Made by a program: the position numbers and the translations under genes | In this document: one piece after another, positions 1 through 6,011 of the stretch | How positions within the stretch are numbered: position 1 is the stretch's first letter | How the letters are laid out: every line of letters begins with the position of its first letter | Notes under the pieces: model-generated | The model's database searches: none | The model's input: the letters and a program-made list of their open reading frames with translations, nothing else | What the model was told of the DNA's origin: nothing | Origin: Gemmatimonadota bacterium | Lineage (GTDB): Bacteria; Gemmatimonadota; Gemmatimonadetes; Longimicrobiales; Gaopeijiaceae | Length of the DNA: 10,285 nucleotides | NCBI GenBank assembly: GCA_024638395.1 | Contig: JAHEKK010000072.1 | Coordinates: forward strand, 1 to 10,285 | Direction of reading: 5' to 3'

Positions 1-173
1 GTAGACAGGAAGGTGGGGTTGTTGCCACGAGCGATACGGATGGCGTCGTCCAGGGTCAGCGCTTCGGTCTCCTGAGCAGAGGCAGGAACCCCCGGTGCGA
101 ATGCCAGGGCCAGCGCGGCGAAAGCACACCCCAGTCCGCTGCGTCCCATCGTCGTCGGCTCCCGCTTCCTCAT
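1..173 (-). CDS. Outer-membrane efflux protein (TolC/OEP family), N-terminal part only
   Basis: Fifty-seven N-terminal residues are visible; the gene continues past the left edge. The ATG at 173 is preceded by GGAGG eight bases upstream, which favours it over the second Met eight codons later. A basic start is followed by a hydrophobic stretch and a signal-peptidase site of the type PASA/Q near residue 33. The mature protein opens with ETEALTLDDAIRIARGNNP, which is the usual first helix of TolC-type channels (LTL.eAi..A...NP). Members of the family form trimeric outer-membrane ducts for RND, ABC or MFS pumps, so inner-membrane and adaptor genes probably follow outside the window. Recognition rests on the signal peptide plus this opening helix only, so a subfamily cannot be given. 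Confidence 0.75.
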   Translation of the reverse strand, partial: MRKREPTTMGRSGLGCAFAALALAFAPGVPASAQETEALTLDDAIRIARGNNPTFLS

Positions 174-309
174 CGCTGCGCCCTCCGGGGATTCCTGTCC
201 GCTCAGACTCAAGAAAGGGCCGAAGGCTCCGGCCAGATCGGCCACCCATCCCCACACCACGACCCGCTCACGACCTTTGTTCGTCCCGGCCGGAGCCCCC
301 GGCGCATCC

Positions 310-321
310 TTCCCATGGGAA
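310..321. repeat. Perfect 12-bp palindrome TTCCCATGGGAA
   Basis: This sequence is its own reverse complement over twelve bases and lies between two divergent genes, as an operator for a dimeric regulator would. A single 12-bp palindrome is expected a few times by chance in a window this size, so the functional reading is tentative. Confidence 0.3.
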
Positions 322-376
322 AACTCGTGCCAGGACGGGAAACCCCCACACAAGACGTTATCGTTCATGGACTTAT

Positions 377-388
377 GGTATCGATACC
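377..388. repeat. Perfect 12-bp palindrome GGTATCGATACC
   Basis: A second self-complementary dodecamer lies 67 bp centre to centre from the first, in a locally A+T-richer patch with TTATCG and TTATGG just upstream. It is a possible operator or promoter-proximal site for the divergent pair. No regulator gene is adjacent to support it. Confidence 0.3.
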
Positions 389-514
389 CACCGGGCCGCC
401 GTCGAGGACGCTGGTCGGTTCCGGGACTGGGTGTTCGAATCCGCACAGTCGAGGGGTTCGCCGGAGGATCTTGAAAGACCCGGGGCCGCCGGGCGTATCG
501 AGGGGCCCGCCCCC

Positions 515-553
515 CCGTGGCCAACGGCTGGCACGGCAGGGGGCGTCACCCCC
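515..553 (+). promoter_or_regulatory. Two tandem hairpins in the presumed 5' leader of the DUF1579-like gene
   Basis: Hairpin one (515-536) pairs CCGTG with CACGG and CCA with TGG around the loop ACGGC, with one bulged G. Hairpin two (539-553) pairs GGGGG with CCCCC around the loop CGTCA. They lie immediately upstream of the ribosome binding site at 564-568, with no U-tract, so they are not an intrinsic terminator. They could shape translation or RNA stability, or simply reflect high G+C. Confidence 0.3.
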
Positions 554-576
554 ACCCACGTACGGGAGCTCCCATC

Positions 577-1173
577 GTGTCTCTGCCACACCGCCTGCGG
601 GCCCTGGTCACCCTGGCCGTCGCCGGGTCGTCGCCTCTGCTGTTGCCCGGTCCGGCCGAAGCCCAGCAGGGTCCGCCGCCCTGCAGCCAGCCGGAGGCCT
701 CCCAGTTCGACTTCTGGCTCGGGTCCTGGGAGGTGACGTCGAACGGTCAGGTCGCCGGCCACAACACCATCGCTCGTGAGATCGGGGGCTGCGTGCTCCA
801 CGAGCGTTACACGACCCCCGGCGGGTTCGCCGGCGAGAGCTTCAACATCTACGATGCCAGCCGCGGCGTCTGGCACCAGACGTGGGTCGACAACGGAGGG
901 CTTCTCCTCACCCTGGAGGGGTCCTTTTCCGACGGCCGGATGATGATGGAGGGTACCACGGTCGGCCCGAACGGAACGGCGCGACAGAGAATTACCTGGT
1001 CGGTCATCGACGGGGGACCCAATGTGCGGCAACTTTGGGAGACCTCCACCGACGACGGTGGTACCTGGACCACCGCATTCGATGGGACCTACGTTCCGGC
1101 CGACCCGGAATCGCCCTCCGAGAGCCCCCGTGAACCCTACTCCCTCGACAGCCCTGGACCGATACGCCCATGA
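577..1173 (+). CDS. Secreted DUF1579-like protein, function unknown
   Basis: A 198-residue protein. I chose the GTG at 577 because GGGAG lies eight bases upstream and it gives a clean signal peptide; an ATG 60 bases upstream in frame would add non-signal-like residues. A hydrophobic segment (about 8-25) ends in the signal-peptidase site PAEA/Q near residue 29. The mature part shows features I associate with DUF1579: FDFWLGSWEV at 45-54, a GGC at 70-72, GESFNIYD at 86-93, W(H)QTWVD at 99-105, and the terminal pattern WETSTDDGGTW at 154-164. The protein is predicted to be a single beta-barrel domain in the periplasm or outside the cell; no enzyme activity is established for this type. The Ser/Pro-rich tail (about 176-198) lies where the gene overlaps the start of murB. 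The two are in the same direction and may be co-transcribed. Confidence 0.75.
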   Translation: MSLPHRLRALVTLAVAGSSPLLLPGPAEAQQGPPPCSQPEASQFDFWLGSWEVTSNGQVAGHNTIAREIGGCVLHERYTTPGGFAGESFNIYDASRGVWHQTWVDNGGLLLTLEGSFSDGRMMMEGTTVGPNGTARQRITWSVIDGGPNVRQLWETSTDDGGTWTTAFDGTYVPADPESPSESPREPYSLDSPGPIRP

Positions 1174-2080
1174 ACTCGGGGCCGAGCGCGTCAGGCGGAG
1201 TGTCCCCCTGGGGCCTCTCACGACATTCGGCATCGGGGGGCCGGCCGACCTCTTTGTAGAGGCGAGCACCCCCCGGGCTCTGACCGAGGCGGTGCAACTG
1301 GCCCGCGATCTGGGCGTCCCCTACTTCCTGCTCGGCCGGGGCGCCAACATCCTGGTGGGTGACGCCGGGTTTCGGGGCGTCGTCATTCGATGCGGTATCC
1401 GGACCCTCGAGTTCGGGCCGGGCAACGTCGTCCGGGCGGGGGCCGGGCTCGACACCTTCCCCGACCTGATCAACGCTACGGTGTCCAGGGGCCTCGGAGG
1501 CCTCCACCACTTCGTGGGCATCCCGTCGACCGTGGGTGGCGCCGTGTGGCAGAATCTCCACTTCCTGTCCCCGGCCCCCGAACGGTCACGAACGGTTTTC
1601 TGGGAAGAGGTGATGACCGGAGCCCGGGTCTTCACGCCCGATGGGGAGACGAGGGACGTGGGCGTGGAGCACTTCGGGTTCGGTTACGACTACAGTACCC
1701 TCCACGACAGCGGAGAGATCGTTCTCTCCGTGGACCTCCGCCTGGAGCCCACCCCCGTCGATGACCTCCGCCGGGTGATGCGGGAGAACCTGGCGTGGCG
1801 CGACGACCGCCATCCCGACCTCTGGTTGTACCCCTGCGCCGGATCCATCTTCAAGAAGATCGAAGGAATCGGCGCCGGGCGCCTGATCGACGAATGCGGC
1901 CTGAAGGGCCACGTCCACGGCGCCGCGCAGATCTTCCACAAGCACGCGAACATCATCGTGAATCTTGGGGGAGCCACGTCCTCGGAGGTGATGGCCCTCA
2001 TTGACCTCGCTCGAAACACCGTTGCCCGGGAACTCGGGTACGAATTGGAGCCCGAGATCGGCCTCGTGGGCGAGTTCTGA
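1130..2080 (+). CDS. murB: UDP-N-acetylmuramate dehydrogenase (MurB), divergent active site
   Basis: MurB reduces UDP-GlcNAc-enolpyruvate to UDP-MurNAc with NADPH and FAD in cytoplasmic peptidoglycan synthesis. The GTG at 1130 (316 residues) is the last in-frame start before the conserved core; it overlaps the preceding gene by 44 bp, and starts at 1082 or 1022 would only add Pro-rich sequence. The FAD-binding part is clear: TTFGIGGPADLF at 31-42, LGRGANILVGD at 68-78, IPSTVGGAV at 131-139. The C-terminal domain has AGSIFKK (237-243) with the proton-donor Ser239, and LEPEI (306-310) with the catalytic Glu309. Two expected features are missing. The N-x-GAYG loop is replaced by QNLHFLSP and a short insertion (141-161). 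The Y-R-x-S motif carrying catalytic Arg159 of the E. coli enzyme reads YDYS (186-189), giving Asp187. The residue matching E. coli Arg327 is Gly311. The fold is certain; standard catalysis is less so. It stands apart from any division or cell-wall cluster. Confidence 0.9.
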   Translation: MNPTPSTALDRYAHELGAERVRRSVPLGPLTTFGIGGPADLFVEASTPRALTEAVQLARDLGVPYFLLGRGANILVGDAGFRGVVIRCGIRTLEFGPGNVVRAGAGLDTFPDLINATVSRGLGGLHHFVGIPSTVGGAVWQNLHFLSPAPERSRTVFWEEVMTGARVFTPDGETRDVGVEHFGFGYDYSTLHDSGEIVLSVDLRLEPTPVDDLRRVMRENLAWRDDRHPDLWLYPCAGSIFKKIEGIGAGRLIDECGLKGHVHGAAQIFHKHANIIVNLGGATSSEVMALIDLARNTVARELGYELEPEIGLVGEF

Positions 2081-2100
2081 AGCGACGCTCTCCGCCGATC

Positions 2101-2817
2101 CTACCCGTCCCGGCCGACCCGGCCGGCAATCTGCACGAGGGTCTCGGGGTGGATGCGGTGCCCCCCGGGGTGACTGAGCCGGACAACGGTCCGGCCGGAG
2201 GCGAGGATCCTCTCCTCCTGGCTTCTCTCGAGAGACGCGTCCCGGGTCGGATCCTCGTCGCCGTAGACGAGGGTCAGGGAGCGGCCCGGTCGGTCGGCGG
2301 GAAGGGACACGTCGCCGGGAAGATAGGAGCCCCAGATCACCAGGTGATCGATGGGCGTGTTCCCCAGGGCAGCCCATCGAACCGCCGTGTGACCGCCCTG
2401 GGAGAAGCCCAGAGCCACGGTCTCCACGCCGTCGGGGCGAGGCTTTTCCAGGATCTTGGTCGCGAGTCGATCCAGATAACGCACATAGTCCCTGATTTCA
2501 GTCTCACGGTCGGCGCGCGTCATCCAGCTGGCGCCGATTCGGGCCTCGGCTCCATGGCGGCCGGGGGCAACCTCGATATAGAAGCGACTCAGCGCCTCGG
2601 GAGCGACCACCACGCAGCCCATGCCCACCAGGGGCTGGAACCGGTGTATGAAGCGGGCCGCCAGTTGCCGGTACCCGTGGCATACCACCCAGATCTGCCG
2701 GGTGTCCGCATCGATCTTCCCGATCTGGGCGAAGCGGGCCGTACGGGTGACCTCCAGATGGCCTTCGTGGACCGTGGTGGGCAGGTCGGGGCGGGCGGGC
2801 TCGGTGGATCGGGTCAT
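2101..2817 (-). CDS. Alpha/beta hydrolase of the phospholipase/carboxylesterase type
   Basis: A 238-residue cytoplasmic hydrolase with no signal peptide. Features in order: the strand and oxyanion-hole motif VVCHGYRQ at 44-51; the nucleophile elbow GFSQGGH at 137-143 with Ser139; the acid in VYGDEDP at 184-190, most likely Asp189; and the catalytic His in HPGGHRI at 216-222, most likely His220. Length and motif spacing match the Abhydrolase_2 group (carboxylesterases, acyl-protein thioesterases), but the substrate cannot be read from sequence. Its ATG overlaps the stop of the upstream MATE gene as ATGA, so the two are almost certainly translationally coupled in one transcript. It converges on murB with 20 bp between stops and no clear intrinsic terminator. 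An upstream extension of this frame runs antiphase through the MATE gene and is not coding. Confidence 0.85.
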   Translation of the reverse strand: MTRSTEPARPDLPTTVHEGHLEVTRTARFAQIGKIDADTRQIWVVCHGYRQLAARFIHRFQPLVGMGCVVVAPEALSRFYIEVAPGRHGAEARIGASWMTRADRETEIRDYVRYLDRLATKILEKPRPDGVETVALGFSQGGHTAVRWAALGNTPIDHLVIWGSYLPGDVSLPADRPGRSLTLVYGDEDPTRDASLERSQEERILASGRTVVRLSHPGGHRIHPETLVQIAGRVGRDG

Positions 2818-4211
2818 GGGTCGGCGGAAGCTGTGGGTCGCGCATCGAAATCCGCACGGCCGAGGGGGCGGCTGAAGCGAATCCAGACTCTGAACATGAG
2901 CATCGAGGCCACGGCTCCCAAGCCCGCCGCCAGGCCCCACCACAGTCCGACGGGCCCGGCTTCTCCCCAGAAGCCGTAGCGGAGAGAGATGGGCATCCCC
3001 ACCATCCAGAATCCGAGGACGTTGATGAGAAGCGGCCTCAAGGTATCCGCGACGCCCCGCAGCACTCCGGCGCAGACGACCTGGAGCCCGTCCACGATCT
3101 GGAACACGCCTGCCACGGGTATGAGGGCGGAGGCAATGGCCAGAACGGCCTGGTCCTCGGTGTAGAGCGACGAGAGTGGCCCGGGAAAGAGAAGGAAGAC
3201 CATGGCGCTCACGCTCATGACGAGTACGCAGAGGACCACGGCGGCCCCGGCGTATCTCCTTGCTGCGTCGGCGTTCCCGGCCCCCACCTTCTGGCCCACC
3301 AGAACGGCGGAGGCCTGAGCCAGGCCGACCGGCACCATGAAGGTCAGAGAGGCCAGGTTGATGGCCACCTGGTGACCGGCCATGGCCACCGTCCCGAGCC
3401 AGCCCATGACGATACCGATGGCGCCGAAGGCCCCGAACTCCAAAACGAAATGGCCACCGATGGGGGCCCCCACGCGGAGCAGCTTGGTCAGGGGTGCGAT
3501 GCGGAGGATCTCTTTCCGGGGAGTCCGGAGATAGGGAGCGAGGGTGCGCCAACCCAGAGCAAGGACCGCCAATCCCATGAACCACCGGCTGAGGGAGGTG
3601 GCCCACCCCGACCCGACCGCCCCAAGGGCGGGGAGCCCACCGTTCCCGAAGATGAAGAACCAGTTGGCCACGGCGTTCACCACGTTGGCGGCCACGATGG
3701 TCACCACGATGGGCGCCACCCTGCCCACCGCCTGGAGCGATTGCCGAAACACGACGAAGCCGAAGAAGGGCACCATGCCGGGGATCAGGGCGGCAGCGTA
3801 TCCCGAGGCGATCGGGATGACGTCGTCGGGTTGCCTCAGGAGGGTGAGAAGCGGCTCTGCCACAGCCAGAGCCACCGAAGACACGGCCGAAAGGGCCACC
3901 GCGAGCACCAGGCCACGTTGGATCCCCAGCTCGATCTCGTCATGGTCGCCGGCGCCGAACGCCTGTGACACAAGGGGATCCAGGGCGAAGAGGACCCCCA
4001 TACCGAACACCGAAACCGCGAAGAAGTAGAGATTCCCGAGGGCCACCGCCGCCAAATCGCTGGCGGAGACACGGCCCACCATCAGCGTGTCCACCACACC
4101 CTGGAACACCAACCCGACCTGCACGACGGCCACGGGGAGTGCGAGAGCGGCAAGGCTGCGAAGTTCGGCGCCGGTCGGTTTGAAGCGGCCGCCAGAAGTG
4201 ACCCGCGTCAC
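2814..4211 (-). CDS. MATE family efflux transporter
   Basis: A 465-residue inner-membrane antiporter with about twelve hydrophobic segments, arranged as two MATE halves (about 15-230 and 240-450). Family marks include DTLMVGRVSASDLAAVALGN at 41-60 with Asp41; DPLVSQAFGAGD at 78-89; Glu258 in LEFGAFG; the second-half VGQKVGAGN at 305-313; Asp374 in QIVDGLQ; and GVLRGVADTLRPLLINVLGFW at 382-402, split here as GVLRG, DT, P and N marks. The acidic residues in both halves match positions used for Na+ or H+ coupling in NorM-type pumps. The start is GTG at 4211; no Shine-Dalgarno is obvious and no other in-frame start precedes the first helix. It is the first gene of a coupled pair with the hydrolase. 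Likely substrates are cationic drugs or metabolites, but specificity cannot be inferred. Confidence 0.93.
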   Translation of the reverse strand: MTRVTSGGRFKPTGAELRSLAALALPVAVVQVGLVFQGVVDTLMVGRVSASDLAAVALGNLYFFAVSVFGMGVLFALDPLVSQAFGAGDHDEIELGIQRGLVLAVALSAVSSVALAVAEPLLTLLRQPDDVIPIASGYAAALIPGMVPFFGFVVFRQSLQAVGRVAPIVVTIVAANVVNAVANWFFIFGNGGLPALGAVGSGWATSLSRWFMGLAVLALGWRTLAPYLRTPRKEILRIAPLTKLLRVGAPIGGHFVLEFGAFGAIGIVMGWLGTVAMAGHQVAINLASLTFMVPVGLAQASAVLVGQKVGAGNADAARRYAGAAVVLCVLVMSVSAMVFLLFPGPLSSLYTEDQAVLAIASALIPVAGVFQIVDGLQVVCAGVLRGVADTLRPLLINVLGFWMVGMPISLRYGFWGEAGPVGLWWGLAAGLGAVASMLMFRVWIRFSRPLGRADFDARPTASADP

Positions 4212-4419
4212 CCGAGTCGGATCAGGGACCTTGGGGTCGGGCGCAAGACCATGGTGAGCCGAGGTTGTGGGAGGGGCTGGCCAGTGGAAGGAGTGGCCTA
4301 AGATGGCGGGACGGGCCGTCAGTGCCCAGAGGCCCGCCGAGGCCTGAGACGCCCCGTGCTCCCGATTGTGGCGCTACAAGCGGCCGCGAGGGAGAGTCGC
4401 CCTATCCGGGGCGGAGGAG

Positions 4420-4659
4420 CTAGCGGGCTTCGGGGATCCGCCGGCCGACGAGGGGCGCGAGAGGCGCACTCTGGAAAGCCGCTCGAGTCGTTGCGGGCAT
4501 GGGAGTGGGGATCAAGTACGGACCCTCCCCGTGTTGCAGGGGCCCGCCGTCGAGGTAGTCCGACCTCATTTCAAACCGAAGCCCGAGGCGGCGAAACGCG
4601 TAGGCAAACACCAAACCGGCGGCCGTCCAAACCAGCAGGGTCCCGAGAACTGCGACCAC
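4420..4659 (-). CDS. Possible small single-helix membrane protein
   Basis: Seventy-nine residues from a GTG at 4659, preceded by GGGGGGA about five bases upstream, a plausible ribosome binding site. One strongly hydrophobic segment at 2-21 (VAVLGTLLVWTAAGLVFAYA) is followed by basic residues (FRRLGLR) and then a polar tail. That is a believable inner-membrane anchor with a cytoplasmic tail. I do not recognise the family. It points towards the MATE gene with 208 bp between, so it might be the first gene of that transcript. It sits in an otherwise non-coding stretch, so it could also be a chance open frame. Confidence 0.45.
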   Translation of the reverse strand: MVAVLGTLLVWTAAGLVFAYAFRRLGLRFEMRSDYLDGGPLQHGEGPYLIPTPMPATTRAAFQSAPLAPLVGRRIPEAR

Positions 4660-4851
4660 GATTCCCCCCGGATGTCTCTGAACAGCCCCCTGAGCACCGT
4701 CGTCAGGCCAAGGCTGTCCGGGCGATCTCTTGCGGTCCCGGCAGGCCGGAATCCGCAGCGGATATCTCTACTTGTCGGCTCGAAGGGGGAAGAGGTTGAG
4801 GCGTCGTGGGCGATCGGACAAGGGGCAGGCTGGTGATTCCCTTTTCGCGGG

Positions 4852-4864
4852 CCCACATTGTGGG
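4852..4864. repeat. 13-bp palindrome CCCACA-T-TGTGGG
   Basis: Six-base arms invert around a single T, 56 bp upstream of the ATG at 4921. The position suits an operator for the two-helix membrane protein gene, but nothing else supports it. Confidence 0.25.
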
Positions 4865-4920
4865 GGATCGGGCGCCCCTGGAGCTCACAAGCCTGGCCCG
4901 GGCCTTTCCGGAGAGGAGCC

Positions 4921-5124
4921 ATGACACCACGCCGCCGGAGCCACTGGGAAGACACGGCCTTCTTCATCGGCGTCCTCCTGCTCACCGCGGGCGGCGGGCT
5001 GATGGTCCTGGCGGGGCTGGAGTTGGACCTCGCCTACGCCAAACTGGTTTGGGGCTTCGTCGGCTGCGTGTGGGGGGTCGTGCTGATCCGGGTCTGGATC
5101 TTCAACGAGACCCGGGACCGCTGA
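4921..5124 (+). CDS. Small two-helix membrane protein
   Basis: Sixty-seven residues from ATG at 4921, with the purine-rich GGAGAGGAG just upstream; the in-frame ATG at 4858 would add a non-hydrophobic leader without such a site. A basic N-terminus (TPRRRSHWED) is followed by helix one at about 13-32 and helix two at about 41-60, with a short charged end (NETRDR). Positive-inside bias suggests a hairpin with the N-terminus in the cytoplasm. I do not recognise a family and assign no function. Its last 23 bp overlap, tail to tail, the end of the MerR-TPR gene on the other strand. Confidence 0.65.
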   Translation: MTPRRRSHWEDTAFFIGVLLLTAGGGLMVLAGLELDLAYAKLVWGFVGCVWGVVLIRVWIFNETRDR

Positions 5125-6001
5125 CCCCTCCGGTCAACTGGCGGTACTTGGCGAAGTGGGCCAGGGCGTCGGCCTTCCGGCCCATTCCCTCCAGAAGCCG
5201 CCCCGCATTGAAATAGGCCTCCGCCACGCTCGTGTCGGCGCGGATGGCCCGCTCATACGCCTCGAGGGCCTCTGCCCCCTCGCCCCGGTCCTCGAGCACG
5301 ACCCCCAGGTTGAATGCCGCCGTGCCGTGTTCCGGCTCCGCCAGCAGGGCTTGGCGGTAGTGCCGCTCGGCTCTGGCCAGGTCCCCCTGCTCGTGGAGCA
5401 GCCGCCCCAGATTCGCATGGGCGCCTGCGTGGCCCGGATCCTGGGCGATGGCTTCGCGGTACGCCGACCTGGCCCCCACGACGTCCCGCTCCTCCAGGCG
5501 CAGCCCTTCGTCGAACCACCATTCCGCGTCGTCGGGAGGGGACGTTCCCGGGTCCTCGCCGGCGAAGGGACCGATGGAGAACAGACCGGGCTCGGTGAAC
5601 AGATCCGGCTCCTCGGGCCCCGGCTGGGGCGCAAGAGCCATGGCGACGGCCTCTCCCGTGCTCGCTTCCAGAGAGAGCTGGAGCTGCTCCGTCAGGGGGT
5701 CCCAGATCCGGCCGTGGGCGGTCACGAGGAGGCGCCCGCGCACGGTCCTCATCCCCATGGCAGAGAGTTCACCGGCCGTGGATCCCTCCAGCTGGCTCAG
5801 GGCTCGCCAGACCCGTCCCGTGGGCACGCCCGCCTGGTTGAGGCGCTTGCCCGTGCGCAGGACCACCACGTCCTGAAACGAGAAGCGGAACGCTCCCCTG
5901 GGTCCCCGCGCGGGGTGAAGAACCCCGGCATGCACGTAGCCCCGAACCTGCTTGGGGGTGAGCCCCGTGGCGGCGGCGGCGTGGCGGGTGGAGAAACTCA
6001 C
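5102..6001 (-). CDS. MerR-type HTH protein with C-terminal TPR repeats, linked to Ku
   Basis: A 299-residue cytoplasmic protein from GTG at 6001, with GGGGAGG four bases upstream. Residues 1-68 form a MerR-like winged helix: STRHAAAATGLTPKQVRGYV is the helix-turn-helix (4-23), followed by an AFRFSFQDVVVLR wing (37-49). A middle part (about 70-125) includes WDPLTEQLQL at 100-109 and has no domain I can name. After an acidic Pro-rich linker (126-158) come four TPR units, about 159-190, 193-225, 227-259 and 261-290, with the usual A/G-x3-Y/F and final P spacing. TPRs mediate protein contacts, so this could be a DNA-binding scaffold or a regulator whose sensor is the TPR array. It starts only 9 bp after the Ku stop, on the same strand, so one Ku mRNA very probably encodes both. 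No cysteine or metal site typical of metal-sensing MerR proteins is seen. The functional link to end joining is inferred from position only. Confidence 0.85.
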   Translation of the reverse strand: MSFSTRHAAAATGLTPKQVRGYVHAGVLHPARGPRGAFRFSFQDVVVLRTGKRLNQAGVPTGRVWRALSQLEGSTAGELSAMGMRTVRGRLLVTAHGRIWDPLTEQLQLSLEASTGEAVAMALAPQPGPEEPDLFTEPGLFSIGPFAGEDPGTSPPDDAEWWFDEGLRLEERDVVGARSAYREAIAQDPGHAGAHANLGRLLHEQGDLARAERHYRQALLAEPEHGTAAFNLGVVLEDRGEGAEALEAYERAIRADTSVAEAYFNAGRLLEGMGRKADALAHFAKYRQLTGGVSGPGSR

Positions 6002-6011
6002 GCGGCCTCCC

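Larger units (their letters stand above)
174..576. other. Divergent intergenic region, no gene supported
   Basis: About 400 bases separate the two divergent secreted-protein genes. Open frames crossing it translate to Pro/Arg/Gly-rich, low-complexity sequence with no domain, and are best read as high-GC noise. It holds two perfect 12-bp palindromes and two tandem hairpins, listed separately. A possible plus-strand promoter is TTGAAA at 471-476, followed at loose spacing by TATCGA at 496-501. The 19-bp gap and poor -10 make this a weak candidate. I see no rRNA, tRNA or known riboswitch. Confidence 0.5.
4212..4920. other. Sparse region with at most one small gene
   Basis: Roughly 700 bases lie between the MATE start and the two-helix protein at 4921. 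Apart from the possible small minus-strand gene at 4420-4659, open frames here (including two plus-strand frames of about 150 codons) give Arg/Pro/Gly-rich sequence with no domain or signal. The MATE promoter should lie in 4212-4419, but I find no convincing -35/-10 pair. A 13-bp palindrome at 4852-4864 is listed separately. No RNA gene is recognisable. Confidence 0.45.

Noticed and set aside
431..446. tRNA-like GTTCGAATCC motif
   Set aside because: The flanking bases do not pair into a T-stem and no cloverleaf surrounds it.
373..1269. Long minus-strand open frame opposite the DUF1579-like gene and the murB start
   Set aside because: Its translation is low-complexity Gly/Arg/Pro with no domain, and the plus strand has a signal peptide and clear families. 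It is a high-GC shadow.
2818..3606. N-terminal extension of the alpha/beta hydrolase
   Set aside because: It runs through the MATE gene in another frame, shows no domain, and the ATGA-coupled start at 2817 is well placed.
4356..4836. Two plus-strand frames of about 150 codons in the sparse region
   Set aside because: They lack a ribosome binding site, hydrophobic core or recognisable motif, and overlap each other; composition looks like untranslated high-GC sequence.
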